A stretch of 64,000 nucleotides of DNA. It comes from Aestuariibius sp. HNIBRBA575 (GTDB lineage: Bacteria > Pseudomonadota > Alphaproteobacteria > Rhodobacterales > Rhodobacteraceae). This document shows, in pieces, positions 62,922-64,000 of the stretch (its first letter is position 1; each line of letters opens with the position of its first letter). Location: the NCBI RefSeq assembly GCF_040932005.1, contig NZ_CP162414.1:1205501-1269500 (forward strand). The letters are read 5' to 3'. Below the pieces are notes generated by a model. The model had not been told where the DNA came from and searched no databases. It worked only from the letters and a program-made list of their open reading frames with translations. The position numbers were made by a program, and so were the translations under genes.

Positions 62922-64000
62922 TCAACAGGCAGTCCAGACGGCACGGATTCCGGGGCACCGAGGGGGCGATAAAGAGCGGTTTCGCCGGTTAGCGCCTGCA
63001 AAAACGCAACCAAATCATCAATGTCCTGATCGGTTAAGGTCAGCGGAGTGATATCGAGGTGATTGCGTTGACGCTCCATTTCCATTTCGTCAGATTGAAT
63101 TGCAAAATCAATGGGTTCCAACCAAGGCGCAAGTGGGAGCTGCGCCTGATCATGGGGCCAATTGTCCCGTGACGTGAGCGGGTCCAAATGATGTCGGATC
63201 ATAGCGTCCAACGTCGCAAATGCACCATTATGCCCATAAGGTGCGGTGAGCGCGACATTGCGCAATGATGGCGTACGAAACCGATACGCATCTTGCAATA
63301 AATTGGTTTTTCCCATGCGTCCAACATCGCGGGGGATCGGATCATGAACCCGTGTGCGCCCGGGTCCAAACGCGGGCAGGGACAAGGCGTGAAAGTCCTG
63401 ATCGCTAAACAACGGCCCCGAATGACAGCTGGAACAGGCACCCGCTCCAAAGAAAATCTGACGTCCGCGCTCGGCCGCTTCGGGCAGGGGGGTGCCAGCC
63501 AGATAGGCATCATAGGGGCTGTCAAAGCTCTGCCATTCCGTGATTTCAAACGCGGCGATTGCATTGGCAATTTCTACGATTGTGATCTGGTCTGGACTGT
63601 CGATATGATCAAACGCATCTACAAACAGCGCCCCATATTCGGGAATGATCCGCACCCGTTTTGCCAAAATCGGCCAGGGCGCATCGATGCGATCATGCAG
63701 TGCCCCCACGACATCATTTTCCCCCAGATTGCCGGCCATTTCAAATTGGGCGACCAGCGGAAACAAGGCCTGAGCGGCTAGAATATTGTCCAAACCTTGT
63801 GGCAGCCATTCCTGAGCGGGGGAATTAAAACCATTCCCGTAAATGTCCGAAACCTCTAATCGGCCATCATGAAATAACACATCCACGTCGCGGTGGCCCA
63901 GATTCCACAGGGCAGGGGCGTTGCGTGGCACGCGTTTGATAATGTCCCCGGCAACCCGATCGGGCCCCAGACCGACACCGCCTTCTCCGATGCCAAGACT
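62918..64000 (-). CDS. di-heme cytochrome c peroxidase/MauG-family protein (5' end beyond window)
   Basis: The frame is open from base 64000 leftward to the stop at 62918, giving 360 residues of the C-terminal part. The visible heme site is CSSCH in GACSSCHSGPLFSD, with GPGR, FRTPSLRNVALTAPYGHNGAF (distal-ligand region) and TDQDIDDLVAFLQALTG at the C-terminus. The first heme site and the signal peptide must lie beyond the right edge. An internal GTG at 63931 could be mistaken for the start, but the frame continues upstream with GVGLGPDRVAGD. Periplasmic. Confidence 0.9.
   Translation of the reverse strand, partial: SLGIGEGGVGLGPDRVAGDIIKRVPRNAPALWNLGHRDVDVLFHDGRLEVSDIYGNGFNSPAQEWLPQGLDNILAAQALFPLVAQFEMAGNLGENDVVGALHDRIDAPWPILAKRVRIIPEYGALFVDAFDHIDSPDQITIVEIANAIAAFEITEWQSFDSPYDAYLAGTPLPEAAERGRQIFFGAGACSSCHSGPLFSDQDFHALSLPAFGPGRTRVHDPIPRDVGRMGKTNLLQDAYRFRTPSLRNVALTAPYGHNGAFATLDAMIRHHLDPLTSRDNWPHDQAQLPLAPWLEPIDFAIQSDEMEMERQRNHLDITPLTLTDQDIDDLVAFLQALTGETALYRPLGAPESVPSGLPVD

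Overview
The window reads as chromosomal DNA from a marine-type alphaproteobacterium of the Rhodobacteraceae (roseobacter group). Evidence is the phaZ/phaC-phaP-phaR arrangement, three secreted proteins with VPLPA-type C-terminal sorting signals, many conserved roseobacter small proteins (a DUF2842-type protein, a SRAP protein, a large acidic protein with an invariant-looking N-terminus), and a moderate G+C content judged by eye. No insertion sequence, prophage, integrase or CRISPR array is visible, and nearly every base belongs to a gene or a short intergenic gap.

Layout: 1-4.1 kb is polyhydroxybutyrate metabolism (phaZ leftward; phaC, phaP, phaR rightward) followed by a LysR regulator. 5.1-7.1 kb has a DegT-type aminotransferase and a SRAP abasic-site protein. 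7.2-11.2 kb is a leftward polar amino-acid ABC transporter operon ending in a class I glutamine amidotransferase. 11.3-13 kb has a PhnD-like protein and two TerB-like proteins. 13.7-18 kb is housekeeping: pyrG, secG, purA. 18-24.3 kb has the acidic 781-residue protein, thiamine pyrophosphokinase, a DMT exporter, serine deaminase and a glutathione transferase. 24.7-33.5 kb has a VPLPA-CTERM protein, rpiA-gor, hflK-hflC, a DegP-type protease, a ferredoxin and a repeat protein. 33.5-39.2 kb has cobS/cobT, a Kef-type antiporter, and an Lrp regulator divergent from 4-hydroxyphenylpyruvate dioxygenase. 39.2-44 kb is a leftward run ending in a 1092-residue protein with PilM-like and PilP-like ends. 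45-51.5 kb has a tandem pair of VPLPA-CTERM genes, metY, a glycosyltransferase-like gene, a formylglycine-enzyme-like gene and another surface protein. 51.5-58.8 kb has tRNA-Tyr, rlmB, a probable structured RNA, and the histidine genes hisB-H and hisA-F-E, interrupted by a rightward DUF2147-type gene.

The most unusual locus is 58.96-62.92 kb: four overlapping rightward genes encoding an unassigned (possibly acyltransferase-like) protein, an E1/ThiF-like adenylyltransferase, a polytopic membrane protein with an unassigned soluble tail, and a nitroreductase-family protein. A di-heme cytochrome c peroxidase/MauG-family gene faces it and runs off the right edge. The E1 plus nitroreductase pairing suggests an adenylation/redox pathway that I cannot name.

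Regulatory features include a perfect 17-bp inverted repeat containing two PhaR-type CTGC-N3-GCAG boxes in front of phaP, many clear intrinsic terminators, and four convergent gene pairs that share their stop codons in a 4-bp overlap.
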